The translations under genes and the position numbers were made by a program. The notes beneath the pieces are model-generated. The model did not search any database and was not told where the DNA came from. It was given only the letters and a program-made list of their open reading frames with translations. Below, one piece after another: positions 47,154 to 56,028 of a stretch of DNA of 64,000 nt. Numbering within the stretch: position 1 is the stretch's first letter; every line of letters starts with the position of its first letter. The stretch lies in contig NZ_CP099466.1 in assembly GCF_023921125.1 (NCBI RefSeq), forward strand, positions 1,612,001-1,676,000. Direction: 5' to 3'. The stretch is from Arthrobacter caoxuetaonis (GTDB lineage: Bacteria; Actinomycetota; Actinomycetes; Actinomycetales; Micrococcaceae).

Positions 47154-47656
47154 GCGCTGTCTTGAACAAAAAAGCACTGCAGGCGGACGGGTTCACCGGC
47201 TTCCGGCCGATCGCGGGGCTGGAGATCAACCGAATCCCGCAGCGGCAGGGAATCTTCGCGGTGCTGCTCCCCGCAGGCTTTGAACCGGTGTTCCTGGCCC
47301 AGAGCACCGCCGGGACCTTCAAGCGGAAGAACCCGTCTGTGTCCCAGGCGGTCCTGGCGGAGGAATGGGTTGAGGACGCGGACGTCCTGTTTCTTGGGAA
47401 GGCCGGTCCGGGCAGCAAGGGCAACCGCGGGCTCCGGCGGCAGATCCAGGAGTTTGTGGACTTCGGCCAGGGGAAGCCGCCGGGGCACTGGGACGGGCGG
47501 CTGATCTGGCAGCTGGCTGGTGCCGGGAAGCTGCTGGTCGCATGGAGGGAGCTCCCGGCGGGGGAGCTCAATGAGGCCCTCGCGGTGTATCACGAACAGT
47601 TCCGCCAGCTCCACGGCAGGCTGCCGTTCGCGAACCTGGTGCAGGCTCGGGGGTAG
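47150..47656 (+). CDS. GIY-YIG-like protein of unknown function at end of rib operon
   Basis: 168 aa; start TTG 47150 overlaps the ribH stop by 4 bases, so it is translated with the operon. QGIFAVLLP (about 34-42) and VLFLGKAG (about 78-85) resemble the GIY and YIG strands, and [13 protein letters not shown] the following Arg-bearing helix, but the two strands are some 40 residues apart rather than about 10, and a catalytic Glu is not evident. [20 protein letters not shown] follows. Possibly a degenerate or specialised member; no link to flavin known. Confidence 0.65.
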   Translation: MSAVLNKKALQADGFTGFRPIAGLEINRIPQRQGIFAVLLPAGFEPVFLAQSTAGTFKRKNPSVSQAVLAEEWVEDADVLFLGKAGPGSKGNRGLRRQIQEFVDFGQGKPPGHWDGRLIWQLAGAGKLLVAWRELPAGELNEALAVYHEQFRQLHGRLPFANLVQARG

Positions 47657-47676
47657 TACTGCGTGCTGGCCGGGTT

Positions 47677-49041
47677 CTAGGCCGGTTTGGGCGTCCGAAT
47701 CCCCAGAAACGCAATCAGCGCTGCGGCAAACATCAGCACCGCCGTCGCCAGTGCCGTCCGCTGGAAACCGGCATAGTCCAGGGATCCGGCTGAGATGGTG
47801 CCGATGAGGGCAACCGTGATGAGCCCGGCCACCCGGCTGACGGCGTTGTTGACCGCAGACCCGATGCCGGCGTCGGTCTCATCCAGTGCACCCAGTACCG
47901 CTGCGGTCAAGGGAGCGACCATGACTGCCAGCCCCAGGCTGAAGAGCAGCAGGCCGGGTAAGAGCTGGGTGAAGAAGTTCAGCGGCGGGCTCACCGTCAG
48001 CATGAGCAGGAATCCGGCGCCCATGATGGCCGGGCCCGCCGTCATGAAGCTGCGCGGACCGTACCTGCCGGCCAGGTCGCCGAACCAGGTGGAGAGAAGC
48101 AGCATGGCGATGGGCAGGGGCAGCGAAATGAACCCTGCCTCAATGGCGCTGAAACCCGCGGTTTCCTGGACGAAGACCGTCAGGGCAAACGTGCCCAGGG
48201 AGAGTGCTCCGTACGCGGCTGCGGTCACCAGGTTTCCATAGCGGAAGTTCCGCGCCTGGAACAGTGAGAGGGGCATCATCGGCGACGGGGTCCGGGCCTC
48301 GCGGACTACGAAGAGCACCAGCGCAACCAAGCCCCCGGCCAGGGACAGATACACCGCCGGATGCGTCCAGCCCAGCCTGTCCTGTTCGATCAGCGCATAG
48401 ACCGAGCCGCCCAGGCCGGCGACGGCGAGGAGCGCGCCGGGGATGTCCAGGGCTGTCCGGCGTCGCGGGCTGTCCTGAAGTCCCGGCATGAGGACCAGGG
48501 TGATGGCCACCGGCAGCACGTTCACCGCAAAGATGTACCGCCAGCTGGCCCAGTCAACCAGAACCCCGCCCAGCAGCGGGCCGATGATCGCGGCAGTTCC
48601 GGTCCAGGCCGTCCACGTGCCAATGGCGCGGGCGCGCTCAGGGCCGGCATACGCCGTCGTAATCAGGGCCAGGCTGCTGGGGACGAGCAGCGCCGCCGCG
48701 ATGCCCTGGAGCGCGCGGGCGAACACCAGGACGTCCGGGGTCCACGCCAGGGCACAAAGGATGGATGCCGCGGCGAAGCCCGCCAGGCCCCAGGCGAGGA
48801 CACGCAGGCGCCCAAAGGAATCTGACAGCGACCCGGCAAGCAGGATCAGTGCGCCCAGGGTGAGCAGGTAGGCGTTGACCGTCCATTGCTGGGTGGCGAG
48901 CCCGCCGCCGAGGTCGGCACCGATAGCCGGGAGTGCGACCGTGACGATGCTGCCGTCCAGGAAGGCGACGAAGGACGCCAGGATCGCGACGATGAGCAGG
49001 CGGCTGCGTTTGGGTGCCGGGCCGGGGACTGGATCCGCCAT
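47677..49041 (-). CDS. MFS drug-efflux-type transporter (DHA2/EmrB-QacA)
   Basis: 454 aa with about 14 hydrophobic segments. ASFVAFLDGSIVTVALPAIGADL is the DHA2 motif D1-type start; GSLSDSFGRLRVL is motif A between helices 2 and 3; GPLLGGVLVDWASWRYIFAVN is motif C/D. Exports lipophilic or cationic compounds by proton antiport in this family; substrate unknown. Divergent from the EthD-like gene with 98 bases between. Confidence 0.92.
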   Translation of the reverse strand: MADPVPGPAPKRSRLLIVAILASFVAFLDGSIVTVALPAIGADLGGGLATQQWTVNAYLLTLGALILLAGSLSDSFGRLRVLAWGLAGFAAASILCALAWTPDVLVFARALQGIAAALLVPSSLALITTAYAGPERARAIGTWTAWTGTAAIIGPLLGGVLVDWASWRYIFAVNVLPVAITLVLMPGLQDSPRRRTALDIPGALLAVAGLGGSVYALIEQDRLGWTHPAVYLSLAGGLVALVLFVVREARTPSPMMPLSLFQARNFRYGNLVTAAAYGALSLGTFALTVFVQETAGFSAIEAGFISLPLPIAMLLLSTWFGDLAGRYGPRSFMTAGPAIMGAGFLLMLTVSPPLNFFTQLLPGLLLFSLGLAVMVAPLTAAVLGALDETDAGIGSAVNNAVSRVAGLITVALIGTISAGSLDYAGFQRTALATAVLMFAAALIAFLGIRTPKPA

Positions 49042-49139
49042 TCTGAATGCCTTCCTTCATCCCGGGTTGCCCCAGGAAGAGTGATGCGGAAGAGTGCCTA
49101 CATCCCCTCGGCTCCGCAGACTATGTACAGGAGAACACC

Positions 49140-49445
49140 ATGTCCACCAAGATCACCTTCATCATCGACAATCCGGCAGACCCTGAAGCATTCGAAGCGG
49201 CCTACAGGGATTTCGAAGGCAGCGCGCGGCAGCTTCCGCGCATGCAGCGATTCGAAGCCGGAAAGGTCTGGCCCAAGGAGAACGGATCGCCCACCCCGGC
49301 GTACCGGACTGTGGACATGTACTTCGACACCTACGACGATGCCTCCGCTGCGGTGGCGACCGCCGAAGCCGCCGACTTTATGGACCAGCTGAAGGCTACA
49401 GGGACAACGTTCATGGCACCGTTCACGGATGTAAAGGACAGCTAG
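49140..49445 (+). CDS. EthD-family small protein
   Basis: 101 aa from ATG 49140, with AGGAGA upstream. Dimeric alpha-beta barrel pattern: ITFIIDNPADPEAFEAAYRDFEG, then AYRTVDMYFDTYDDASAAV, as in EthD proteins found beside oxidative degradation genes. No P450 nearby, so role unknown. Ends 16 bases before the convergent ECF42 gene. Confidence 0.82.
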   Translation: MSTKITFIIDNPADPEAFEAAYRDFEGSARQLPRMQRFEAGKVWPKENGSPTPAYRTVDMYFDTYDDASAAVATAEAADFMDQLKATGTTFMAPFTDVKDS

Positions 49446-49461
49446 CCCGTAGGACCGTGAA

Positions 49462-50616
49462 TCACCCTGGGCTCTTTCTCGGGGCAGCATTCAGCCGGCT
49501 CGCGGAACGGATCAGATGCTCGCGTTCGGGCAGGCTGAGGGCTAGAGGAGCAGCCTTGGCATACAGCTGTGCGGCCTCTTCGGTGTCGCCGCTGCGTTCG
49601 TGGAGGTAGGCCAGGGCGGCGGTGTGCCGGGGGAGTGCAGGATCCAGCGTGGCCAGGGCATCGAGTCCTGCCCGCGGTCCGTCCGCCTCACCCAGGGCGA
49701 CGGCGCGGTTCAGCTTCGCGACCGGGCTGTCTGTCAGCGCAACCAGCTCGTCGTACCACCCAACTATCTGCGGCCAGTCGGTTTCCCCGGCGCTGGCGGC
49801 ATCTGCGTGCAGCGCCGCGACGGCGGCCTGTGCCTGGTATTCGCCCAGCCTCTGCCGGGCGAGCGCCCGCTGCAGGATCATCATGCCCTCGGAAATCAGG
49901 GCGGTATCCCAAAGGCTGCGGTCCTGCTCCGCCAGCGGTACCAGCTGGCCGGCGCCGTTGGTCCGTGCCGGCCGGCGGGCATGGTGCAGCAGCATCAGGG
50001 CCAGCAGTCCCTGCACCTCTTCGTGCTGAAGGCGGCTGGCCAGCTGGCGGGTTAGCCGGATCGCTTCGGCCGCGAGGTCCACGTCGCCGGTGTACCCCTC
50101 GTTGAACACCAAATACAGCACCCGCAGCACGGTGGACAGGTCGCCCGGGGAGTCGAACCGGACGCCGGACACTGTCCGTTTGGCCCGGCTGATGCGCTGC
50201 GCCATGGTGGCTTCGCCCACCAGATAGGCGGCCGCAATCTGACGGGTGGTCAGGCCTCCGACGGCGCGCAGCGTCAAAGCCACAGCCGACGACGGGGTCA
50301 GCGATGGATGGGCGCACAGAAAATAGAGCTGCAGCGTGTCATCCGTTTCTGGGGCGGTCCCGGGCGCCGGTTCGGCATCGGCCTTGAGTTCACGACGCCG
50401 GCGGGAAGCCTCCGCGCGCCCGGCGTCGAGGAACTTCCGCCATGCCACCGTGACCAGCCAGCCCAGCGGATCCCGCGGCGGGTCGCTGGACCAGGTCCGA
50501 AGGGCCTCGAGCAGGGCTTCCTGGACAGCGTCCTCGGCCGCCGCGAATCCTGCTCCGCGGCGGACGAGGACAGCGATCACCTGCGGGGTGAGCGTGCGGA
50601 TGAGCCGTTCCTCCAC
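49462..50616 (-). CDS. ECF42-family sigma factor with TPR-like C-terminus
   Basis: 384 aa from GTG 50616, with GGAGTAAGCC just upstream. Sigma region 2 (about 5-75, FAAAEDAVQEALLEAL) and region 4 (about 95-155), followed by a C-terminal extension of about 200 residues (FNEGYTGDVDLAAEAIRLTRQLA, LNRAVALGEADGPRAGLDAL) typical of ECF42 factors, where it is TPR-like and needed for activity. It follows the YciI gene by 3 bases, the standard ECF42 arrangement; no anti-sigma factor is seen. Confidence 0.93.
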   Translation of the reverse strand: MEERLIRTLTPQVIAVLVRRGAGFAAAEDAVQEALLEALRTWSSDPPRDPLGWLVTVAWRKFLDAGRAEASRRRRELKADAEPAPGTAPETDDTLQLYFLCAHPSLTPSSAVALTLRAVGGLTTRQIAAAYLVGEATMAQRISRAKRTVSGVRFDSPGDLSTVLRVLYLVFNEGYTGDVDLAAEAIRLTRQLASRLQHEEVQGLLALMLLHHARRPARTNGAGQLVPLAEQDRSLWDTALISEGMMILQRALARQRLGEYQAQAAVAALHADAASAGETDWPQIVGWYDELVALTDSPVAKLNRAVALGEADGPRAGLDALATLDPALPRHTAALAYLHERSGDTEEAAQLYAKAAPLALSLPEREHLIRSASRLNAAPRKSPG

Positions 50617-50619
50617 GGC

Positions 50620-51027
50620 TTACTCCGTTACGGTGGCGGGGGAGCCCATGAACGGGCGGAGCTCAATCCACTCGTGCAGCGGTTTTCCGCCCGCCGCCGG
50701 TGCGGCGGAGAGTTCACCGGCCAGTTCGACGGCACGGTCATAACCGTCGACGTCGATCACCATCCAGCCCGCAATCAGGTCTTTGGTTTCCGCGAACGGG
50801 CCGTCGGTCGCCGGCGGCCGCCCTTCGCCGTCGTACCGTACAAAAGTCCCCTCAGGGGACAGGGCCTGACCGTCGATGTATTCGCCGCCGGCCTGCAGCC
50901 GGTCGGCGAAGTCCTGCATGAACTGCATGTGGGCGGAGACTTCCTCCGGCGTCCACTGATCCATCGGCACATCGTTCAGGGGTGCCGGGGCGCCGCGGTA
51001 GTGCTTGAGCAACAGATACTTGGCCAT
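50620..51027 (-). CDS. YciI/DGPF-domain protein, partner of ECF42
   Basis: 135 aa from ATG 51027, with AAGGAGA upstream; chosen over a longer frame for this reason. MAKYLLLKHYRGAP and ATDGPFAETKDLIAGWMVIDVDGYDRAVELA contain the DGPF signature and YciI-like ferredoxin fold. DGPF proteins are the regular first gene of ECF42 operons and the main target of these factors; function unknown. Preceded by a matching promoter. Confidence 0.93.
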   Translation of the reverse strand: MAKYLLLKHYRGAPAPLNDVPMDQWTPEEVSAHMQFMQDFADRLQAGGEYIDGQALSPEGTFVRYDGEGRPPATDGPFAETKDLIAGWMVIDVDGYDRAVELAGELSAAPAAGGKPLHEWIELRPFMGSPATVTE

Positions 51028-51098
51028 GACGTTCTCCTTGCCTGGTGCAACACTTGGGTTGCCTGCAACACAGCCATTGTGGCTGCCTTCATGTCTGG

Positions 51099-51125
51099 GA
51101 CGAAGCAGGTTCAGGATTCTCGACA
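51099..51125 (-). promoter_or_regulatory. ECF42-type promoter of the yciI-sigma operon
   Basis: On the minus strand TGTCGA (51125-51120), 17-base spacer, CGTC (51102-51099), about 72 bases before the YciI start. ECF42 promoters reported in Streptomyces carry TGTCGA and a CG(A/T)C-like -10, so autoregulation is inferred. Confidence 0.75.
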
Positions 51126-51174
51126 TTGCTTTGGCTTGCTACCCTGAGGCACCAACTGGAAGGGGAGCCGGGCA

Positions 51175-52305
51175 TTGAAGCAGGTGCTGGTGCATCGAAT
51201 CCGGCGGCTACATCGAAACCGACGGCGGGCCGTTACCGCTGGTGCGGCAGTATTGCTGCTGCTAGGCGGTGTGGCTGGCTGCGGACAGCAGTTCGGAAAT
51301 CATGCAGAGCCCCGGCCTGCCGCCGAGCTGGTCGACGCCGTCGACTGCACCTCCATGGAGCGCACCGTCGAATCGGGGACCCAGCCGGCGCCGGCAGCGT
51401 CGCCGCCGGCGGCCGGCTCCATTCCTGCGGACTTTGTTCCGTTTGAAGCGATCCTCTGCACCGCCGGGCTGGAAACCGTCGAAGACCAGGACGGCGTGTG
51501 GTCGGCCGTCGCCGAGGAGCGACTTGGCGGAAACCTGGACGCGCTGGTGGCTGCCTTGGCCGAACCCAGCGACGGGCCCCGGCCGAACCAGGCCTGCACC
51601 GCCGACATGGAGCTGGTTCCCGATCTGTGGCTGCTGGCGGCGGACGGAAAGGCTATGCGCGCCGCCTGGCCCACGGACTCCTGCGGCAAGACCAAGCCCG
51701 GCGTGCGTGGCGTCCTGGCGGATCTGGATGTGCTTGGCTCGAGCCTGCACAAGCTCTCGCTGATCCAGTCCCGCGCCGCCCTCGACGCCGGCTGCCCCGC
51801 CGAGTGGAGTATCAGCGCCGTCCCGGGAGGCCTGGCGCTCGCCCCGCTGACGACAATCCCCGGTGACGGGCTGGGCCAGGTGGAGCCAGCGCACCCCTCA
51901 TCCGGTCTGCTGCCAGCCGCTGACGACGTCGATGCCCTGAGGATCTGCGGCTACCGGACGGTACCTGAACCTGAACCAGTCAACGGGCTTTCTCCGGCCG
52001 CAGGGCCGGACACCCTGTTTGACGTTGTCGAAATCGTGTCGGGGACGTTTACCCGCGGCGGGAACCTGACCGGTCCGGCCAAGGACGCTCTCCTGCAGGC
52101 TGCCGCCGCCGAGCCGTCGGCAACGGATTGCGGTGCGGCGGCGACCGAGTTCGCGGCGCTTTGGCCGGTGGCCCTGGGACAGGATGCCGGTGCGCCGCTC
52201 ACCCTGGAGCTTGACGGCTGCCTCCGGCTGGTCAGCATGGATGGGTCTGCGCGGACGGTGCCCGCGGAACTGGCTGCCGCCGTCGTCAGCGCGATGGCGG
52301 ATTAG
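51175..52305 (+). CDS. Putative lipoprotein, unknown function
   Basis: 376 aa from TTG 51175 with GGGGAG upstream. Signal with Arg-rich start, hydrophobic AVLLLLGG and lipobox GVAGC (Cys near residue 36). Mature part has regularly spaced cysteines (near 58, 95, 133, 158, 192, 255) and Pro/Ala-rich linkers, suggesting disulphides outside the cell. No recognised domain. Ends in a 4-base convergent overlap with the hydrolase (shared TTAG). Confidence 0.75.
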   Translation: MKQVLVHRIRRLHRNRRRAVTAGAAVLLLLGGVAGCGQQFGNHAEPRPAAELVDAVDCTSMERTVESGTQPAPAASPPAAGSIPADFVPFEAILCTAGLETVEDQDGVWSAVAEERLGGNLDALVAALAEPSDGPRPNQACTADMELVPDLWLLAADGKAMRAAWPTDSCGKTKPGVRGVLADLDVLGSSLHKLSLIQSRAALDAGCPAEWSISAVPGGLALAPLTTIPGDGLGQVEPAHPSSGLLPAADDVDALRICGYRTVPEPEPVNGLSPAAGPDTLFDVVEIVSGTFTRGGNLTGPAKDALLQAAAAEPSATDCGAAATEFAALWPVALGQDAGAPLTLELDGCLRLVSMDGSARTVPAELAAAVVSAMAD

Positions 52306-53096
52306 GCCAGGGACCTCAGGAACGCCGTCGCATCCGCCGCGACCCGGGACGGACATTCCCACAGCACCAGATGCGCAGCGTCGGGATAGACCAACAGGAC
52401 GCTGTCCTCGATCCGTGCTGCAAGAATGTCCTGGCCGCTGCGCGGTAGCAAATTGTCCTGTGCGCCCCACAGGATGAGTGTTGGAGCGTGGATGACTGCT
52501 GACTCGGTGGGCGGCACCGCCTCGTACAGGCCGTGCAGGATTCCCTTCCACGCGTGCGAAGGGATGTTGACGCCGTCGCGAATCCGGTCCTCGATGAACC
52601 AGCGCGGAACAGGCTGGACCAGGGGATACCAGGACAGGGAAGCGCGTACCCAGTCCTCTTCCACGGGATCAATCAGTGCGTCGACGTCGTCCGCGAACGG
52701 CGGCCTGCCCTGCAGGCTCAGGGGTGCGCCCACCAGCACAAGCGCGGCGACCAGCGCCGGATGTTCGACGGCCAGCTGCTGGGCCACATAGCCGCCGCTG
52801 GAAGACCCGAGGACGGCTGCGCTCTCCACCTCGAGGGCAGCCAGGACCGCTGCGGCGTCGTCGGCCTGCTCCGCCAGCGAGTATCCCGCCAGCGGTTTGC
52901 CGGCATCTCCCTGCCCACGCAGATCCGGGGCGTAAATCCTGAAGCCGGCCAGCCCGGGCACCAAACGGTCAAAGCTCCGGCGGGATTCGCCCCAGGCGTG
53001 GAGGAGGAGCACCGGTGGGGCGTCGGCGTCCCCTTGGACGAGGCACGGGACCGTGATCCCGGTGCGGAGCTTGAGGATCCGGACGTTGGAGTCCAT
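52302..53096 (-). CDS. Alpha/beta hydrolase
   Basis: 264 aa, single-domain. Oxyanion HAWGESRRSF, nucleophile elbow GSSSGG (Ser near 99), acid in ILWGAQDNLLP and His in YPDAAHLVLWE. Fits the hydrolases of 3-oxoadipate enol-lactonase or haloalkane-dehalogenase-like type; substrate unknown. Separated by 126 bases from the NmrA-like gene upstream. Confidence 0.88.
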   Translation of the reverse strand: MDSNVRILKLRTGITVPCLVQGDADAPPVLLLHAWGESRRSFDRLVPGLAGFRIYAPDLRGQGDAGKPLAGYSLAEQADDAAAVLAALEVESAAVLGSSSGGYVAQQLAVEHPALVAALVLVGAPLSLQGRPPFADDVDALIDPVEEDWVRASLSWYPLVQPVPRWFIEDRIRDGVNIPSHAWKGILHGLYEAVPPTESAVIHAPTLILWGAQDNLLPRSGQDILAARIEDSVLLVYPDAAHLVLWECPSRVAADATAFLRSLA

Positions 53097-53222
53097 GTTT
53101 CAGGGTACGCCGCGCGCCATGCCGGACGGTGGGCCCGACGGCTGCCGCCCCGCACCCCCCCTCAAGGACGCTAGCGTGCGCCGCCGGAACCGCAGGTACG
53201 CGACCCCGTCAGAGTTTCATTT

Positions 53223-54047
53223 TCAGGGTGCGGCACGGAACAGGTCCGCGTGCTCGTGTGCCCAAAGGGCGAATGATCGTGCCGGACGCCCGGTGACCTC
53301 CTCGACGGTGGGCAGGACGGTACCGGCATTCTCGGGAGGGCTGGTGGCCAGCTGGATGCCGAATTCAACGTAGTCCTCGTCGTAGCCGTAACTGCGAAGG
53401 CGTTCGCGCTCGGCGTCCTCACCCAACTGCACGTACCGGACTGGCTCGCCGATTGCATCCGCGAGCAGGCCGGTCCGCTTGGCAGGAGTCAGTGCCTCGG
53501 GACCGGTCACCCGGTAGGTCTTGCCTGCGTGCCCTTCCGCGGTCAGCGCGACCGCAGCGACACCGGCGATGTCGGCTTCGTGGACGACGGCGCTTTGGTA
53601 GCCGGCGAGCAGGGACACTGTGCGCGAGGCACGTATTTCGGGGGCCAGATCGAGCGAGTTGCCCATGAACTCGGCCGGCTGCACGATGGTCCAGCTGATG
53701 GAACTGGCTCTCAGCGCCTCTTCGATACTCGTGGGCGCCCAGCCGCCCAGGACGGTGGCCCTCCGAATGCCGGCATGCTCGGCGAGCCGGATGATCTCCA
53801 CCCCGTTGGTGAGGTCCCCGCCGTCGTCCCCGCCAAAGGTGATCAGGTGGATGGCATCCATGCCTTCGAACGCTGCTTCGAGGCTGTCGCTGTCGGTGAG
53901 GTCGCCGGTGACCACCTCCACCCCGTCCGGCAGGTCGGTCCGGGCAGGGTCGCGGGTGAGGGCGCGGACGGCGTGGCCGGACTCGAGGAGTCTGGCGACG
54001 AGGTGACGCCCGACCTGTCCAGCGGCTCCCGTGACAAGAATGTGCAT
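53223..54047 (-). CDS. NmrA-like NAD(P)-binding protein (atypical SDR)
   Basis: 274 aa from ATG 54047 with AAAGGAA upstream. N-terminal Rossmann GxxGxxG as VTGAAGQVGRHLV (6-18), GDLTDSDSLEAAFEGMDAI, and ISWTIVQPAEFMGN (replacing the Tyr motif) typify NmrA-type proteins, which sense redox nucleotides or reduce quinones. C-terminal part FALWAHEHADLFR. Substrate unknown. Confidence 0.88.
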   Translation of the reverse strand: MHILVTGAAGQVGRHLVARLLESGHAVRALTRDPARTDLPDGVEVVTGDLTDSDSLEAAFEGMDAIHLITFGGDDGGDLTNGVEIIRLAEHAGIRRATVLGGWAPTSIEEALRASSISWTIVQPAEFMGNSLDLAPEIRASRTVSLLAGYQSAVVHEADIAGVAAVALTAEGHAGKTYRVTGPEALTPAKRTGLLADAIGEPVRYVQLGEDAERERLRSYGYDEDYVEFGIQLATSPPENAGTVLPTVEEVTGRPARSFALWAHEHADLFRAAP

Positions 54048-54257
54048 GGGTGTGAGTTCCTTTCGTCGGGCTGGCATTTGGCCCCATGATGGCAGTGCTT
54101 GCGGACAGGTTCCGTCCTCAATAGGCGCCTTGTCTTGGAATATCCTTGAGGAATTTCGACCTATTAGTTCTCCGCGGGTACGCGGCGCCAGCAGCGGCAT
54201 GAGACCGCACTAGTCTCCTGACTCAGACCGGGAGGCGCGGCATGTAGCGTGTAGGCC

Positions 54258-54764
54258 ATGAAGAATCTTCCGCTGTCGCTCGCGCTGGCCGCTTTATCCG
54301 GTGCACTCACCCTGAAAAGCCCGGCCGGCTGGTCTCCGGGGGTGCGCCGCGCCTTCGTGCTCGCTCCCGGCGCCGCCACTGGCATCATCGCCGCCGCGGC
54401 CCTGCTAAAGGGAGCCCAGAAAGGGCGGGAGCTGGCTGCCGCCGGGAGAGTCGATCTAGTCACCCCGGCAGCGTCCAAATCCGACGGCGCGGGAAGCACT
54501 GCACCCCCGCCTTCCTATGTGCGCGCAGATGCGGTTCCGTCACGGAAGCCGGCAATCACATTGACCGCACTGGCTGGGGCGGTGGGCGTCACCGTGAGCG
54601 GGGTCCTGGCGCTGAGCCTGGTGGTGGATGAGCGGATCGAAACCTGGTTGCTCCGGCGCGGGACGGCCCGGCCGCGGCTTGTGATGGCGGTCATCGCGGC
54701 CGTGACTTCCCTGGCCCTGGACCAGATGATGGATTCCGTGGATTCCAAGGATGCCCGTCACTAG
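54258..54764 (+). CDS. Hypothetical membrane protein
   Basis: 168 aa, hydrophobic segments near 5-22, 32-50, 97-120 and 138-155, with an Ala/Ser/Pro-rich loop around 65-95. No known family. Weak ribosome site. The 210 bases upstream, shared with the divergent NmrA-like gene, hold no clear motif that I can name. Confidence 0.65.
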   Translation: MKNLPLSLALAALSGALTLKSPAGWSPGVRRAFVLAPGAATGIIAAAALLKGAQKGRELAAAGRVDLVTPAASKSDGAGSTAPPPSYVRADAVPSRKPAITLTALAGAVGVTVSGVLALSLVVDERIETWLLRRGTARPRLVMAVIAAVTSLALDQMMDSVDSKDARH

Positions 54765-54791
54765 AGCCGAGGCACTCCCTGGATAGTCGCG

Positions 54792-55388
54792 CTAAGAGTA
54801 GAAGGGCAGCTTTTCATTCGGTTCGACCCGGACGACGTCGAGACGAGGCTCGGTCAGGAGCGGATCGATCAGCGACTGCTGGGCCCCGATGCCAGCCCAA
54901 TGGGGATCGACGTCTGAGGTGACGCACCAGGCCCGGTCCGAGGGCCAAATGAACGCGGGGTGCGGCATAGAGCGGTTTGTTTCTGCCTGCCACGAGTCTT
55001 CGATCGCCCCGGAGACGAAGTCCGGCAGTGAGACCCTGCACAGGTAGTACTCCCGATTTGGGACCGTCAAACGCGGCGTTCGGAGTACGGGCTCGGGAAA
55101 CGAGTCACGGCCCCAACCGTCCCACATCAGCAGGTACCCTTCGTCAGGTGCGTCGGTGTGCCGCAGCAGTGTCCCGACGGCGATGCGGAGCTGATCATTG
55201 TCTGAGGGAGCGTCGGCCTGGCGTACAGCATCGTTTTCGGACTGCCCCTCGTGGACCGGATCCGGGATGAACCGCAGCCGCGCATAGGCCGGGAATCCCG
55301 GCGGGCCCAGCGTCACCAGTTTGCCCCAGTGCTCATCACTGGCCGCGATCCATTTCGCGGCCGCCAGGTCACTGCAAGGATCGAACAT
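54792..55388 (-). CDS. Hypothetical protein
   Basis: 198 aa. Trp/Pro-rich, soluble, with LRFIPDPVHEGQSENDA, GYLLMWDGWG, REYYLCRVSLPDF and HPAFIWPSDRAWCVTSDVDPHWAGIG. I recall similar proteins only as hypotheticals in actinobacteria; function unknown. Its start lies inside the 3' end of the kinase-like gene (20-base overlap), so the two are co-translated. Confidence 0.72.
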   Translation of the reverse strand: MFDPCSDLAAAKWIAASDEHWGKLVTLGPPGFPAYARLRFIPDPVHEGQSENDAVRQADAPSDNDQLRIAVGTLLRHTDAPDEGYLLMWDGWGRDSFPEPVLRTPRLTVPNREYYLCRVSLPDFVSGAIEDSWQAETNRSMPHPAFIWPSDRAWCVTSDVDPHWAGIGAQQSLIDPLLTEPRLDVVRVEPNEKLPFYS

Positions 55389-55965
55389 CGCCCCTCCATC
55401 CTTCGCGGCGCGGATCTCTGGCTGAGAGCCAGCAGGCGATGTCGTTGGCGCAGTCTTCGGCGGAACGATGCGTAGTGTCGACCTCGAAGTCGTACTTCAT
55501 GCCGCTGTGCACGCTCAGCGCCTGATGCCGTGCCATGCCCTGCACCCGGTCAGGGCGTCGTGCTTCCCGCGCTGCGGCAACATCGGGGTCACAGCGAACT
55601 CCCACCCATGCCACAGCCACATCGTTGAAGACGGACATGAGATGTTCCTGTCTGCTTCCGCCGGCGAGCAGGACCTCGTCGAGGATGATGTGCGCTCCGG
55701 ACCCGGCCATGCTGGCCAGACCGGTGTACCAGGTCTGTTCCAGTCTCCGGTGGGCGGCGCTGAAGGTAATGGTGCCGTCAGGCTCGTAAGTGATTCCAGC
55801 CTGTGGGCTGTCGCCCCGGCCTGGGAGTGCATCGATGAACGTGTCTACTCCGAAAGTCAGCCAGATCCCCGAAGCTAACTCCTGAAGAGCTCGCGTGATG
55901 GATGACTTCCCGGAGCTCGAGCCACCGTTCAACACCAGGATGCGGGGATCTGGATTCGATGACAT
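55369..55965 (-). CDS. Chloramphenicol phosphotransferase-like P-loop kinase
   Basis: 198 aa. Walker A GGSSSGKSSI (14-23), Asp41 in FGVDTFIDALP matches the catalytic Asp of chloramphenicol 3-O-phosphotransferase, and VRCDPDVAAAREARRPDRVQGMA the lid. This CPT family also includes enzymes that do not act on chloramphenicol, so resistance is not implied. First gene of a pair with the overlapping hypothetical. Confidence 0.82.
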   Translation of the reverse strand: MSSNPDPRILVLNGGSSSGKSSITRALQELASGIWLTFGVDTFIDALPGRGDSPQAGITYEPDGTITFSAAHRRLEQTWYTGLASMAGSGAHIILDEVLLAGGSRQEHLMSVFNDVAVAWVGVRCDPDVAAAREARRPDRVQGMARHQALSVHSGMKYDFEVDTTHRSAEDCANDIACWLSARDPRREGWRGDVRSLQ

Positions 55966-56028
55966 TCCGTGAGTCTAATCAGAAACGCCGATGAAGCCCT
56001 GCCGGTAAGAGGGTCCCTGACGGTGTGT

